A stretch of DNA of 64,000 bases, from the NCBI RefSeq assembly GCF_010078385.1, contig NZ_SIJC01000002.1:248001-312000 (forward strand). Reading direction: 5' to 3'. The notes beneath the pieces were generated by a model. That model searched no databases and was not told the origin of the DNA. It saw nothing but the letters and a program-made list of their open reading frames with translations. Below are positions 52,472-60,943 of the stretch, one piece after another. The number at the start of each line of letters is the position of its first letter. Within the stretch, counting starts at the first letter, position 1. Origin of the DNA: Chengkuizengella sediminis. Lineage in GTDB: Bacteria > Bacillota > Bacilli > Paenibacillales > KCTC-33759. A program made the position numbers and the translations under genes.

Positions 52472-54979
52472 TCATTTTAAATCCTCTAATAAAATACTTT
52501 TCCATGATTTATTAAATTGATCAGCAAATATTAACTTTGGTTCTGATTCATTTATAATTTGATTTGAATAAATTTTAGGGTCTATTTTAACTCGTTTAAA
52601 ATCACCTTCATCTAAATTGTATACAATAAGCTCATTTTCACTGGGACTAGAATGAACTGAAAAATATAACTTGTTACTTTCATATAACAAATATCCTAGA
52701 TTATTGTAATTTTGATGGAATATCGTTTTTACTTCATTCGTTTCTAAGTTGATTTGTAAAACTTTATAACCTTGTAGAAAATAAATGATTCCTTCTTCTT
52801 CGTCAAAATGATAGGAACTTTCTCCATATACTGGTTCATAATTTTTATTATCTCTCGGAAAGGAAATCGTTTTACTCCAATTTCCGTTTTTATCAAACAA
52901 TACAGCACGGTTATCAAATAATATAATAACTTGATTATTGTAGGGAAGTATCCTTGTTTTAGCATGATGAGCGTATTTATGACCGATATAAAATTTTCTG
53001 TATTGCTCAGTGCCTGGTTTATACTGATATAAACCATTCTCTACAATCCAAATCATATCGTTATCAAGATCATGATAGTAACGATTAGTTTCAATGTTCC
53101 TCTTAACAAATGGAACTTCTTCAAAAGTTTGAAATTTTTTTAAATTTCGACTTATAAAATTTAAATGATTATCTAAAAGAGTGGATCCCTCTATACTTTC
53201 AATATGCATAGATCCATCATCATTTACACTTATCTTTTCTGGAAAATTCAACTCATACTGGGACACGATATTAAAATTTTCATTCAATTTTATTACCCTA
53301 TTTCCGAATGTATCGGCAATAATCCAGTAATCACCGATTCTTGTAAAATCTTTTGCAGTGGATATGAAAGCAGCAGCCTGAAAAAGAACAAAGAAAGAAT
53401 TTGAAATTGGTAGTTCAACTATTTCTTCTATCTTTTCCCCCTGTAGTTTATAAAGCTTTTTCTCACCAATTACATACCACTGATTTGATATCTTTTTTGT
53501 GATTAATTCAATCGATAAGTCTCCGCAACCAGAAAGACATTCAAATTGTTCTGCCTCACTCAATTCTTCAGGAATTTCTCCTTCTCCTTTTAATTCAAAA
53601 ATCTTTTTAGGAAGATTCACTACAATCTCTTCCGTTTTGATTTTTTCAATTTCAGGTTCCATATCCATTTGTATATTTAAGTCATGAATCCACAACGAAT
53701 GATTTTTATCAATCTGTTCATCCATAGGTAAAGCAGATTTTGTAAGATCATTTAAAGATAGGTACTTTGTTTCCCCTTCAACTTCAAATTCTAAAAATGA
53801 TTTCATCTCTTTAATGAATTTAGCATCTTGAATCAAATACGAATTGGTTTCATCTGTAAAAGTATCATCCCAATTGTATTTATAGCGAATGATCTGCAAC
53901 TCATTATCATCTATTTTGTAAAAACTAAAGGTGTTATAGTGTGGTCTAATTAATTTCCAATCATTACTATTCCAGAGAAGTGAATTAGAGTGTAACCTGC
54001 TTCTATGTTCAGTAGGAAGAATTAATAGCTCTTTACCATTAGGATCAATAAATTGTCCAAGTGGATAACCTTTATTACCTTCATCAAAAATCATTTTAAA
54101 ATCCTCTATTTGAAAATCAACATATCTTTCTATATACGGTTTACTGTTATTCTCTTTATAAAAAACTATGGTTCCTCTCTCATCTTCAAATGTGAACAAT
54201 TTAGTATTATTTTCTGTGAAATGATATTTATTTACCTTTTTAAAATCTACTGGTAGCTTTTGAGCTTGTGGTTTCCTGTTATCATATTGCTCTATCATAT
54301 CATTATAGTGTTCTTCCCTTATATAGTTAAACTCTTCACTTACGTATTCAAATTTATAAGAGCCTGGTTGATAAATGATTTCTCTAAAACTATAATTTCC
54401 ATCAACTGCCATGAAAAAGAGATTAGGTTCATCTACATAAGTCATAGTAAGCACTTGATCAGCTAAATAATTTAATTCAGATATATTATATACTTTGGGA
54501 ACTGTGGACTCTCCATCTTCATCTGAGAATGAAATTCCATACCATGCAGGTTTAGGTTCTCCATCACTATATCGTCCTTTCAGTTCCCCACCCATTAAAA
54601 CGGTTTGATTATGTATCCAAAAACGCATTTGATCTGTCACTTCATCAAAAGAAAGCAAACTCTCCATCATCATTTCTTCATTCGTTTCAAAAACAAACTT
54701 CAGTTCACCGTTCTGGACAAAAAGTACCCCATTTTCTGTTTGTTTATTTTTGTATATGATATATGGTTCTTCGGAATGAGCTGTAAAAGTATTGTTTGCA
54801 CTCTTCCATTGGTTGATTTCATCCCAGCTTAAAAGGAGATCATTATTGTTTGATTCCACTTGATTTTCTTGATTAGTGATATTATTTTTTTGATTCATAT
54901 CTCCCCAGAACCAAATGGAAATTGCCCCTAATAATACAAAGACGAACATAGTTATTAATATGGACATCTTATTATTCAA
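52472..54979 (-). CDS. Large membrane-anchored extracytoplasmic protein, function unknown
   Basis: About 835 residues. One N-terminal membrane helix (MSILITMFVFVLLGAISIWF) is followed by a long extracytoplasmic part of beta strands. The second half contains NHL/propeller-like segments, for example DYWIIADTFGNRVIKLNENF and GIIYFLQGYKVLQINLETNE. A Cys pair is present in EQFECLSGCGDLSIEL. I recognise no enzyme motif. TTG at 54979 with AGGAG 8 nt upstream is the chosen start; the frame runs to 55075 without another good site. It is divergent from dacB with 119 nt between start codons, so the two may share control. Confidence 0.75.
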   Translation of the reverse strand: MNNKMSILITMFVFVLLGAISIWFWGDMNQKNNITNQENQVESNNNDLLLSWDEINQWKSANNTFTAHSEEPYIIYKNKQTENGVLFVQNGELKFVFETNEEMMMESLLSFDEVTDQMRFWIHNQTVLMGGELKGRYSDGEPKPAWYGISFSDEDGESTVPKVYNISELNYLADQVLTMTYVDEPNLFFMAVDGNYSFREIIYQPGSYKFEYVSEEFNYIREEHYNDMIEQYDNRKPQAQKLPVDFKKVNKYHFTENNTKLFTFEDERGTIVFYKENNSKPYIERYVDFQIEDFKMIFDEGNKGYPLGQFIDPNGKELLILPTEHRSRLHSNSLLWNSNDWKLIRPHYNTFSFYKIDDNELQIIRYKYNWDDTFTDETNSYLIQDAKFIKEMKSFLEFEVEGETKYLSLNDLTKSALPMDEQIDKNHSLWIHDLNIQMDMEPEIEKIKTEEIVVNLPKKIFELKGEGEIPEELSEAEQFECLSGCGDLSIELITKKISNQWYVIGEKKLYKLQGEKIEEIVELPISNSFFVLFQAAAFISTAKDFTRIGDYWIIADTFGNRVIKLNENFNIVSQYELNFPEKISVNDDGSMHIESIEGSTLLDNHLNFISRNLKKFQTFEEVPFVKRNIETNRYYHDLDNDMIWIVENGLYQYKPGTEQYRKFYIGHKYAHHAKTRILPYNNQVIILFDNRAVLFDKNGNWSKTISFPRDNKNYEPVYGESSYHFDEEEGIIYFLQGYKVLQINLETNEVKTIFHQNYNNLGYLLYESNKLYFSVHSSPSENELIVYNLDEGDFKRVKIDPKIYSNQIINESEPKLIFADQFNKSWKSILLEDLK

Positions 54980-55098
54980 CTTTATCACTCCTCTCAATAA
55001 ACTTATTTTACCATAAATTTGAAAACATAACCCTGTAGAACAAGCATATACATGTACAAATAATAGTACAACCAACGGATAGAGAAATGGAGGCAGTT

Positions 55099-56253
55099 AT
55101 GAAAGGGATAAATGCATTTTTCAGATTGATATTAATACTTACATTGACTTTTCCAGTCTTTTCAATTGCAAGTAAAGCTGAATCTGGAGTCCCAACCTCT
55201 GCTGAATCGTTTGCATTAATTGATGTAGAATCTGGGAGAATTATAGATAGCAAACAAGGGGACGAACAAATGCTTATTGCCAGCATTACTAAAATTATGA
55301 CAGCGATAGTGGCAATTGAAGATGGGGAACTGTCTAGTGAGGTGACTGTAGGTAAAAACGCCTACAGAAAAGAAGGGTCCTCCATTTATTTACATTTGGA
55401 TGAAAAAATGAATTTGGAAAACATGATTTATGGCTTGATGCTTAGGTCTGGAAACGATGCTGCAACAGCAATTGCAGAGCATGTTGGTGGATCAATTGAA
55501 GGTTTTTCCTTTTTAATGAACAAAAAAGCAAAAGAAATTGGGATGGATAATACTAACTTTGTGAATCCGCATGGGTTAAATGAAGAAGGACATTATTCTT
55601 CAGCAAATGATATTGCAAAATTAACGGCTTATGCATTAAAAAATTCAATGTTTCAGGAAATTGTGAGAACTAAGGTGAAAAAAGTACCTAACCCTCATGA
55701 AAAATGGGACTATACTTGGTACAACAAAAATAAGATGCTTGCTCTTTATGAAGGGGCAGATGGAGTTAAAACGGGTTATACAAAAAATGCAGGTCGCTGT
55801 TTGGTTTCGTCAGCCACAAGAAATGGGCAGCAACTAGTCGTTGTTACTTTAAATGCTCCTCAAGATTGGGCAGATCATAGTCGTTTACTTGATTTTGGAT
55901 TTGAAACTTATCCACATCATTACATTATAGAAGAAGGGGAGTCAGTACAAGGACAGCCCTACATAGCGAGTAGATCTTTTAAGTACCCGCTTACAGAAGA
56001 AGAACGTTCTAAAGTGAATCAAAAATTAAAACTCATCAATCCAGAATCTGTAGATTACAGACTTGGTGAGAGAGGTAAATTGGAATTTATGTTAAATGAC
56101 ATATGGATTGGATCAATACCTGTAAATGATGTACAAGTAAATGATACTTTAAGCACAATTTCTCAACTGTCCTCTAATGACGATATGAAGTTTCAAATTT
56201 CATCCTATATGACGACTTTAAAAAATTTAGTGAAGGATTTATTCACATGGTAA
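55099..56253 (+). CDS. dacB: Sporulation D-alanyl-D-alanine carboxypeptidase
   Basis: 384 residues, exported. A signal peptide (FFRLILILTLTFPVFS) is followed by the S11 domain with SITK (62-65, catalytic Ser), SGNDAA and KTGYTKNA, then the C-terminal beta-domain. In Bacillus subtilis DacB trims spore cortex peptidoglycan under sigma E control and is encoded with spmA and spmB, exactly the order seen here. GGAGG at 55089-55093 fits the ATG at 55099. It overlaps spmA by 7 nt. Confidence 0.94.
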   Translation: MKGINAFFRLILILTLTFPVFSIASKAESGVPTSAESFALIDVESGRIIDSKQGDEQMLIASITKIMTAIVAIEDGELSSEVTVGKNAYRKEGSSIYLHLDEKMNLENMIYGLMLRSGNDAATAIAEHVGGSIEGFSFLMNKKAKEIGMDNTNFVNPHGLNEEGHYSSANDIAKLTAYALKNSMFQEIVRTKVKKVPNPHEKWDYTWYNKNKMLALYEGADGVKTGYTKNAGRCLVSSATRNGQQLVVVTLNAPQDWADHSRLLDFGFETYPHHYIIEEGESVQGQPYIASRSFKYPLTEEERSKVNQKLKLINPESVDYRLGERGKLEFMLNDIWIGSIPVNDVQVNDTLSTISQLSSNDDMKFQISSYMTTLKNLVKDLFTW

Positions 56254-56834
56254 ACTTGATTTGGTTATTTTTTATCTTAATAGGTTTTATTGTTGCAGCA
56301 GCCCATGGAAATATTGCTGTTTTTTCTGAAGCGGTATTTGATGGGGCAAAAACGGGTGTGACGATTTGTTTCAGTTTAATTAGCGTATTGGTTCTTTGGC
56401 TTGGGTTAATGAGAATTGCTGAAGATGCAGGATTATTAAAGAAACTCTCCATATTACTTCGTCCTATAGTTCGATTTTTATTTCCTACCATTCCAAAGGA
56501 TCATCCTTCAATTGGATACATTATGTCTAATATGAGTGCGAATATGCTTGGATTAAATAATGCTGCTACACCTATGGGAATTAAAGCAATGGAAGAGTTG
56601 CAAAAGTTAAATGTAAATAAAGAGACTGCTAGTCCAGCTATGTGCACATTATTAGCATTAAATACTTCTAGCATAACGATTATCCCAACCACTATTATTG
56701 CAATTCGTATGGCAAATCAATCAATGGACCCATTTGAAATCGTAGGAACAACATTGATGGCTACAGCGATTTCTACAACAGCCGCGATTGTGGTAGATAA
56801 ATGGTATCAGAGAAAAGCTTTACGGAATGAATGA
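56247..56834 (+). CDS. spmA: Spore maturation protein A
   Basis: 195 residues, a polytopic membrane protein of the nucleoside-recognition (Gate) family. ISVLVLWLGLMRIAEDAGLL and YIMSNMSANMLGLNNAATPM are characteristic. With SpmB it is required for normal spore core dehydration. The start lies inside the last codons of dacB. Confidence 0.95.
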   Translation: MVNLIWLFFILIGFIVAAAHGNIAVFSEAVFDGAKTGVTICFSLISVLVLWLGLMRIAEDAGLLKKLSILLRPIVRFLFPTIPKDHPSIGYIMSNMSANMLGLNNAATPMGIKAMEELQKLNVNKETASPAMCTLLALNTSSITIIPTTIIAIRMANQSMDPFEIVGTTLMATAISTTAAIVVDKWYQRKALRNE

Positions 56835-56876
56835 AAATTTACAATATAGTTTATCTACAATGTAGAAGGTGATTGA

Positions 56877-57410
56877 ATGTATGGATTAATAACTGCTATA
56901 TCTCTTTGGGCTATTCCGGTGATCATCGTTTTTATCTCAATATATGCTTTTTTTAAAAAGGTTCCTGTTTACGAATCCTTTATAGACGGGGCGAAAGATG
57001 GTTTTGATACGGCTATAAAAATTATTCCTCATCTAGTGGGAATGATGGTAGCCATTAGTGTTTTTCGTGCATCTGGAGCGATGGATTACATGTTGGGATT
57101 TCTTCAGCCTGTATTAAATTTTATAGGTGTTCCAAGCGAGGTGTTTCCTTTAGCAATATTAAGGCCCATTACAGGGGCTGGTTCACTTGCATTTACAACT
57201 GATCTCATTCAAGAGTATGGACCAGATTCAATGATCGGGCGGATCGCTTCCACCGTTCAAGGCTCTACGGATACTACACTTTATGTGCTGACAGTATACT
57301 TTGGTGCAGTAGGGATTCGTAAAACCAGATATGCTCTTAAAGTGGGTTTGATTTCAGATATGGTCGGTTTTGCAGCAACCATTATCATTTGTATGTTAGT
57401 GTTTGGATAA
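56877..57410 (+). CDS. spmB: Spore maturation protein B
   Basis: 177 residues, partner of SpmA with the same Gate domain. VYESFIDGAKDGFDTAIKII, LAILRPITGAGSLAFTTDLI and ASTVQGSTDTTLYVLTVYFG are the SpmB signatures. AAGGTGA at 56866-56872 precedes the ATG. A strong terminator closes the dacB-spmA-spmB unit. Confidence 0.95.
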   Translation: MYGLITAISLWAIPVIIVFISIYAFFKKVPVYESFIDGAKDGFDTAIKIIPHLVGMMVAISVFRASGAMDYMLGFLQPVLNFIGVPSEVFPLAILRPITGAGSLAFTTDLIQEYGPDSMIGRIASTVQGSTDTTLYVLTVYFGAVGIRKTRYALKVGLISDMVGFAATIIICMLVFG

Positions 57411-57442
57411 TAATCAACGTTATCAACGGGTTGATCACTTCT

Positions 57443-57475
57443 AAAGCTTCCTCCAATTTGGAGGAAGCTTTTTCT
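57443..57475 (+). terminator. Strong terminator of the dacB-spmAB operon
   Basis: AAAGCTTCCTCC (57443-57454) is perfectly complementary to GGAGGAAGCTTT (57460-57471) with a 5-nt loop and a short T-run. Confidence 0.92.
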
Positions 57476-57534
57476 CACCCACAATCTATAACTCTCATAT
57501 AATGTAATTCACATGAATTGATTTGAGGTGAGTT

Positions 57535-57873
57535 ATGGTTTATCTAGGTATCGTTATACACCATTCGATCTGTCCATCCATCAATGGTAAAGGATATGAT
57601 TATTACATCACTAAGGATTTAAACATTATTCCAGCACCAGATGCGTTCGATACAGAATTTATTCATATATGTATTGAAGGAAATTTTACAGAAGTGAAGG
57701 AAATGCCAATTGTCATGAAAGAACAGCTTTTTATAATTAAAAAACTCATTTTGCGTTTATCTGCTTTACATGGTTTTTCTACCCATGATGTATATGGGCA
57801 TACACTAGAGTGTCCAGGAGGAGACTTTCCATGGTATGACCTTGTGATTTCTTCCGATAATGTATATCATTAA
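57535..57873 (+). CDS. Minimal N-acetylmuramoyl-L-alanine amidase-like protein
   Basis: 112 residues that look like a shortened amidase_2/PGRP domain. YLGIVIHHSICPSINGKGYD carries the first zinc His and the hydroxyl-rich loop, and HDVYGHTLECPGGDFPWYDL carries the second His and the Cys ligand in the H-x-x-x-CPG-x-x-FPW arrangement of such enzymes. It has no signal peptide, so a cytoplasmic or mother-cell role is possible. A GAGGTGA-like ribosome binding site precedes the ATG. It lies between the spmB terminator and rluB. Confidence 0.7.
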   Translation: MVYLGIVIHHSICPSINGKGYDYYITKDLNIIPAPDAFDTEFIHICIEGNFTEVKEMPIVMKEQLFIIKKLILRLSALHGFSTHDVYGHTLECPGGDFPWYDLVISSDNVYH

Positions 57874-57891
57874 CCCTTGAGGTGATATATC

Positions 57892-58638
57892 ATGGAAAGA
57901 CTGCAAAAGGTACTTGCTAATGCAGGGATTGCTTCCAGAAGAAAATCAGAAGAAATTATATTAGCTGGAAGAGTGGAAGTAAATGAGAAGATAGTAATTA
58001 CTTTAGGGGTAAAGGTAGACCCTGAAGAAGATATAATTAAAGTGGATGGTCGTCCAATTAAAAGTGAGAGCAAAGTCTATGTGTTATTTCATAAACCTAA
58101 AGGAGTTATTAGCAGTGTAAAGGATCCGGAGGGCAGACAGGTTGTAACAGATTATTTAAAAAAAGTAAAACAACGTGTATATCCTGTAGGTCGTTTGGAT
58201 TATGATACAGAAGGTTTATTATTGCTTACGAATGATGGGGAGTTCTCTAACCTAATGACTCACCCAAAACATCATATTGAGAAAACATATTTTGTTACAG
58301 TGAAGGGTGTTCCACACGGTTCTCAGTTGGATCGTCTGAAGGAAGGTATTGAACTGGACGATGGTAAGACGGCTCCAGCTGAAGTGGAATATCACGATGT
58401 CAATCCAGACAAAAACGAATCAATTATCTCTATCACGATCCATGAAGGAAAAAACAGACAAGTTCGTAGAATGTTCGAGGCTCTTTCGATCCAAGTGAAA
58501 AAATTGAGAAGGGTTCAATTCGGATTTTTAAGTCTTCATGGAGTTTCGCGAGGTAAGTTTAGGTATCTTCAAACAAATGAAGTAAAAGAATTAAAAGATT
58601 TAGCATTGAAGACACATAAAATTCAAAATAAAGACTAA
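57892..58638 (+). CDS. rluB: 23S rRNA pseudouridine synthase, RluB type
   Basis: 248 residues. An S4 RNA-binding domain (LQKVLANAGIASRRKSEEII) is followed by the RsuA/RluB/RluE catalytic domain. Asp103 in YPVGRLDYDTEGLLLLTNDG is the catalytic residue, and HEGKNRQVRRMFEALSIQVK closes the family signature. It modifies a uridine near position 2605 of 23S rRNA (Escherichia coli numbering). It lies before resA as in Bacillus subtilis. Confidence 0.94.
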   Translation: MERLQKVLANAGIASRRKSEEIILAGRVEVNEKIVITLGVKVDPEEDIIKVDGRPIKSESKVYVLFHKPKGVISSVKDPEGRQVVTDYLKKVKQRVYPVGRLDYDTEGLLLLTNDGEFSNLMTHPKHHIEKTYFVTVKGVPHGSQLDRLKEGIELDDGKTAPAEVEYHDVNPDKNESIISITIHEGKNRQVRRMFEALSIQVKKLRRVQFGFLSLHGVSRGKFRYLQTNEVKELKDLALKTHKIQNKD

Positions 58639-58684
58639 AAGTTGAAAAATGTTTCGATATAATGGAGTAGTATCAGTACTGTAA

Positions 58685-58713
58685 AATAAAGTAATGCAGT
58701 TTAATACTTTATT
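58685..58713 (+). promoter_or_regulatory. Perfect dyad before resA
   Basis: AATAAAGTA (58685-58693) and TACTTTATT (58705-58713) form a 9-bp inverted repeat with an 11-nt spacer in the 5' leader of resA. It has no T-run, so an operator (for instance for ResD) or leader structure is more likely than a terminator. Confidence 0.45.
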
Positions 58714-58737
58714 AGAGTAAGAAAGCAAGGTGATATG

Positions 58738-59265
58738 ATGAAAAAGAATAAAAAATGGGTTCAGTATATCATTCTAATTTTATTTGTAGTTATTGCTGGT
58801 GTTACGCTGTTTAGTGGTGTTCTTTCATCAGATGAAGTTCCAGAAGTGGGTGATTTTGCACCCGATTTTACTTTGAAAGGTTTAGATGGACAAGTATATC
58901 AACTCTCTGACTTTGAAGGAAAACCAGTGGTTGTGAATTTCTGGGGTAGCTTTTGTGAACCTTGTGTAAGGGAAATGCCAGCTATTGAAGACATATACAA
59001 CAAATATCAAACGAAGAACTTAGTTGTTCTTGGTATTAATTTGGATGAACCAGAAATTACTGTTCAAAGTTTTGTTAATCAAGTTGGGGTCACTTTTCCA
59101 ATTCTCTTAGATGAGAATGTTGTATCTGATCAATATGCTGTTAGATCTTATCCAACTACTTTTTTTGTGGATGCTAACGGAATTATTCTTGAAAAGAGGA
59201 TTGGTGAAATGAGTGAATCCTACTTAATACAGATTGTGAACAAGTTAATAGCAGAAAAGGAGTAA
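58738..59265 (+). CDS. resA: Cytochrome c maturation thiol-disulfide oxidoreductase ResA
   Basis: 175 residues, a membrane-anchored extracytoplasmic thioredoxin. It reduces the CXXCH cysteines of apocytochrome c before haem attachment by ResBC. An N-terminal anchor (YIILILFVVIAGVTLFSGVL) is followed by the redox motif CEPC (Cys73 and Cys76) in VVNFWGSFCEPCVREMPAI and the cis-proline in VRSYPTTFFVDANG. The second of two adjacent ATG codons is chosen for its spacing from AAGGTGAT. Confidence 0.95.
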   Translation: MKKNKKWVQYIILILFVVIAGVTLFSGVLSSDEVPEVGDFAPDFTLKGLDGQVYQLSDFEGKPVVVNFWGSFCEPCVREMPAIEDIYNKYQTKNLVVLGINLDEPEITVQSFVNQVGVTFPILLDENVVSDQYAVRSYPTTFFVDANGIILEKRIGEMSESYLIQIVNKLIAEKE

Positions 59266-59269
59266 AACA

Positions 59270-60943
59270 ATGATTCAAAATACAAAGTGTGAGTGTGGGC
59301 ATCAAAATCCAGTGAATACAGTACTTTGTGAATCTTGTGGAAAACCGTTAATAGAAGATCAGAGCATGGAACCGTTGGAAATGCGTTATGATGGGGTTGT
59401 TCGCCGTTCTGAGCGTAACAGCAAAACATTCATCGATCGTGTTTGGAGCTTTTTTTCTTCTGTTAAAGTAGCGATATATTTAATATTTTTCACGCTTTGC
59501 GGAGCTTCGTTAGGAACGATTTACCCGCAAGAAAGCACCTTTATTAATATAGATCCCTCTACATACTACCCAGAGACGTATGGGACGATGGGTTCAATCT
59601 ATTATATGTTAGGTCTTTCACATACTTATGATTCTTGGTGGTTTAAACTGCTTTTAATTATGATTGGGACATCATTAGTTATTTGTAGTTTAGATCGAGT
59701 ATTACCTTTATATAGAGCTTTGAATAAACAAAAAATTCGAAAACATGATCATTTTATAAGAAGACAGAAAGTGGTCTATACTGGAGATATTAAAGGAATA
59801 GAAAATGAAAAAGATGCTGAGCGCTGGGTGACTGAGTTTTCAGCCATTTTAAAGAAAAAATTTTATCGTGTCACAACAGACGGAAGTTCACTATTAGCAG
59901 AAAAAAATAGATTTAGTCGATGGGGACCTTATATTAATCATATCGGATTAATTATATTCTTATTAGCAGTTTTATTGCGTTTAATAGTCTCACCATGGTA
60001 TATGGAAGAATATGTATCCATATTGGATGGAGATATTGAACAAATTCCGGGAACAAATTATTATGTTGAAAATGAACAGTTTACGGTTGAGTATTATACT
60101 GATGATGAGTTATCTGAAAAGACAGTTGAAAAAGGGAAGATCATTCCTAAATTGTTTGCAACTGAAGCGGTTCTTTATGAGTGTGTTGAATCATGTAATG
60201 ATCCCATAGAAGAACCTGTATTGGAAGAAGTGAAAAGACATTCCATTCAAGTGAACGAACCTTTAGATTATGAAGGATTACTAATTTATCAAATGGGTTA
60301 TGAAGAAACACCTATATTGAACTCAGTAAATGCTACATTGAAAAATAGAGAAACAAATGAGGAGTACGGTCAATTTATTCTAGAAATGGACAACCCCAAA
60401 TCAGAATATGAAGTGGGAGATTATCATCTTGAACTCATAGGGTATTATCCTGATTTTACGTTTATTAATGGTGAAGCAGGCACGAAATCTTCTAAACCTA
60501 ATACGCCTGCATTTATTTTTTCGATTAATGGACCAGGATTGCCAGAAGAAGGGGAAATTAATATGTATTTTCCTATCCCGCAACATAAAGCAACCTATCA
60601 AGAGGATCAAGTTAATATAGCATCTGGCAGCTCATTAGTAATTGATGTGGGATCCATGCAAGATGTAGACTTTTCATTATATACTAGTTTTTTAAGTGCA
60701 AGAAAGGATACGATATTACCGATGATTTGGGTTGGTCTTACAATCTCAATGATCGGGTTGATCCTAGGGTTTTATTGGAATCATCGTAGAATCTGGCTCA
60801 AATTCGATAAAAATCAATTACTGTTAGGTGCCCATTCGAATAAAAATTGGTTTGGTATAAGAAAAGAAGTGGCTCAAGCTTTGCATAAAACCGGCATAGA
60901 AGTAGAGCCCAAATCACTAGAAAATGAGGTGAAAAGCAGTTGA
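59270..60943 (+). CDS. resB: Cytochrome c biogenesis protein ResB with N-terminal zinc ribbon
   Basis: 557 residues, the membrane subunit of the system II haem lyase. After a zinc-ribbon-like head (Cys7, Cys9, Cys20, Cys23 in CECGHQNPVNTVLCESCG) come three membrane helices (AIYLIFFTLCGASLGTI, WFKLLLIMIGTSLVICSLDR, INHIGLIIFLLAVLLRLIV), a large extracytoplasmic loop and a last helix (VGLTISMIGLILGFYWNHR). The cysteine head is absent from Bacillus subtilis ResB. GGAG 5 nt after resA's stop precedes the ATG, and it overlaps resC by 4 nt. Confidence 0.94.
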   Translation: MIQNTKCECGHQNPVNTVLCESCGKPLIEDQSMEPLEMRYDGVVRRSERNSKTFIDRVWSFFSSVKVAIYLIFFTLCGASLGTIYPQESTFINIDPSTYYPETYGTMGSIYYMLGLSHTYDSWWFKLLLIMIGTSLVICSLDRVLPLYRALNKQKIRKHDHFIRRQKVVYTGDIKGIENEKDAERWVTEFSAILKKKFYRVTTDGSSLLAEKNRFSRWGPYINHIGLIIFLLAVLLRLIVSPWYMEEYVSILDGDIEQIPGTNYYVENEQFTVEYYTDDELSEKTVEKGKIIPKLFATEAVLYECVESCNDPIEEPVLEEVKRHSIQVNEPLDYEGLLIYQMGYEETPILNSVNATLKNRETNEEYGQFILEMDNPKSEYEVGDYHLELIGYYPDFTFINGEAGTKSSKPNTPAFIFSINGPGLPEEGEINMYFPIPQHKATYQEDQVNIASGSSLVIDVGSMQDVDFSLYTSFLSARKDTILPMIWVGLTISMIGLILGFYWNHRRIWLKFDKNQLLLGAHSNKNWFGIRKEVAQALHKTGIEVEPKSLENEVKSS

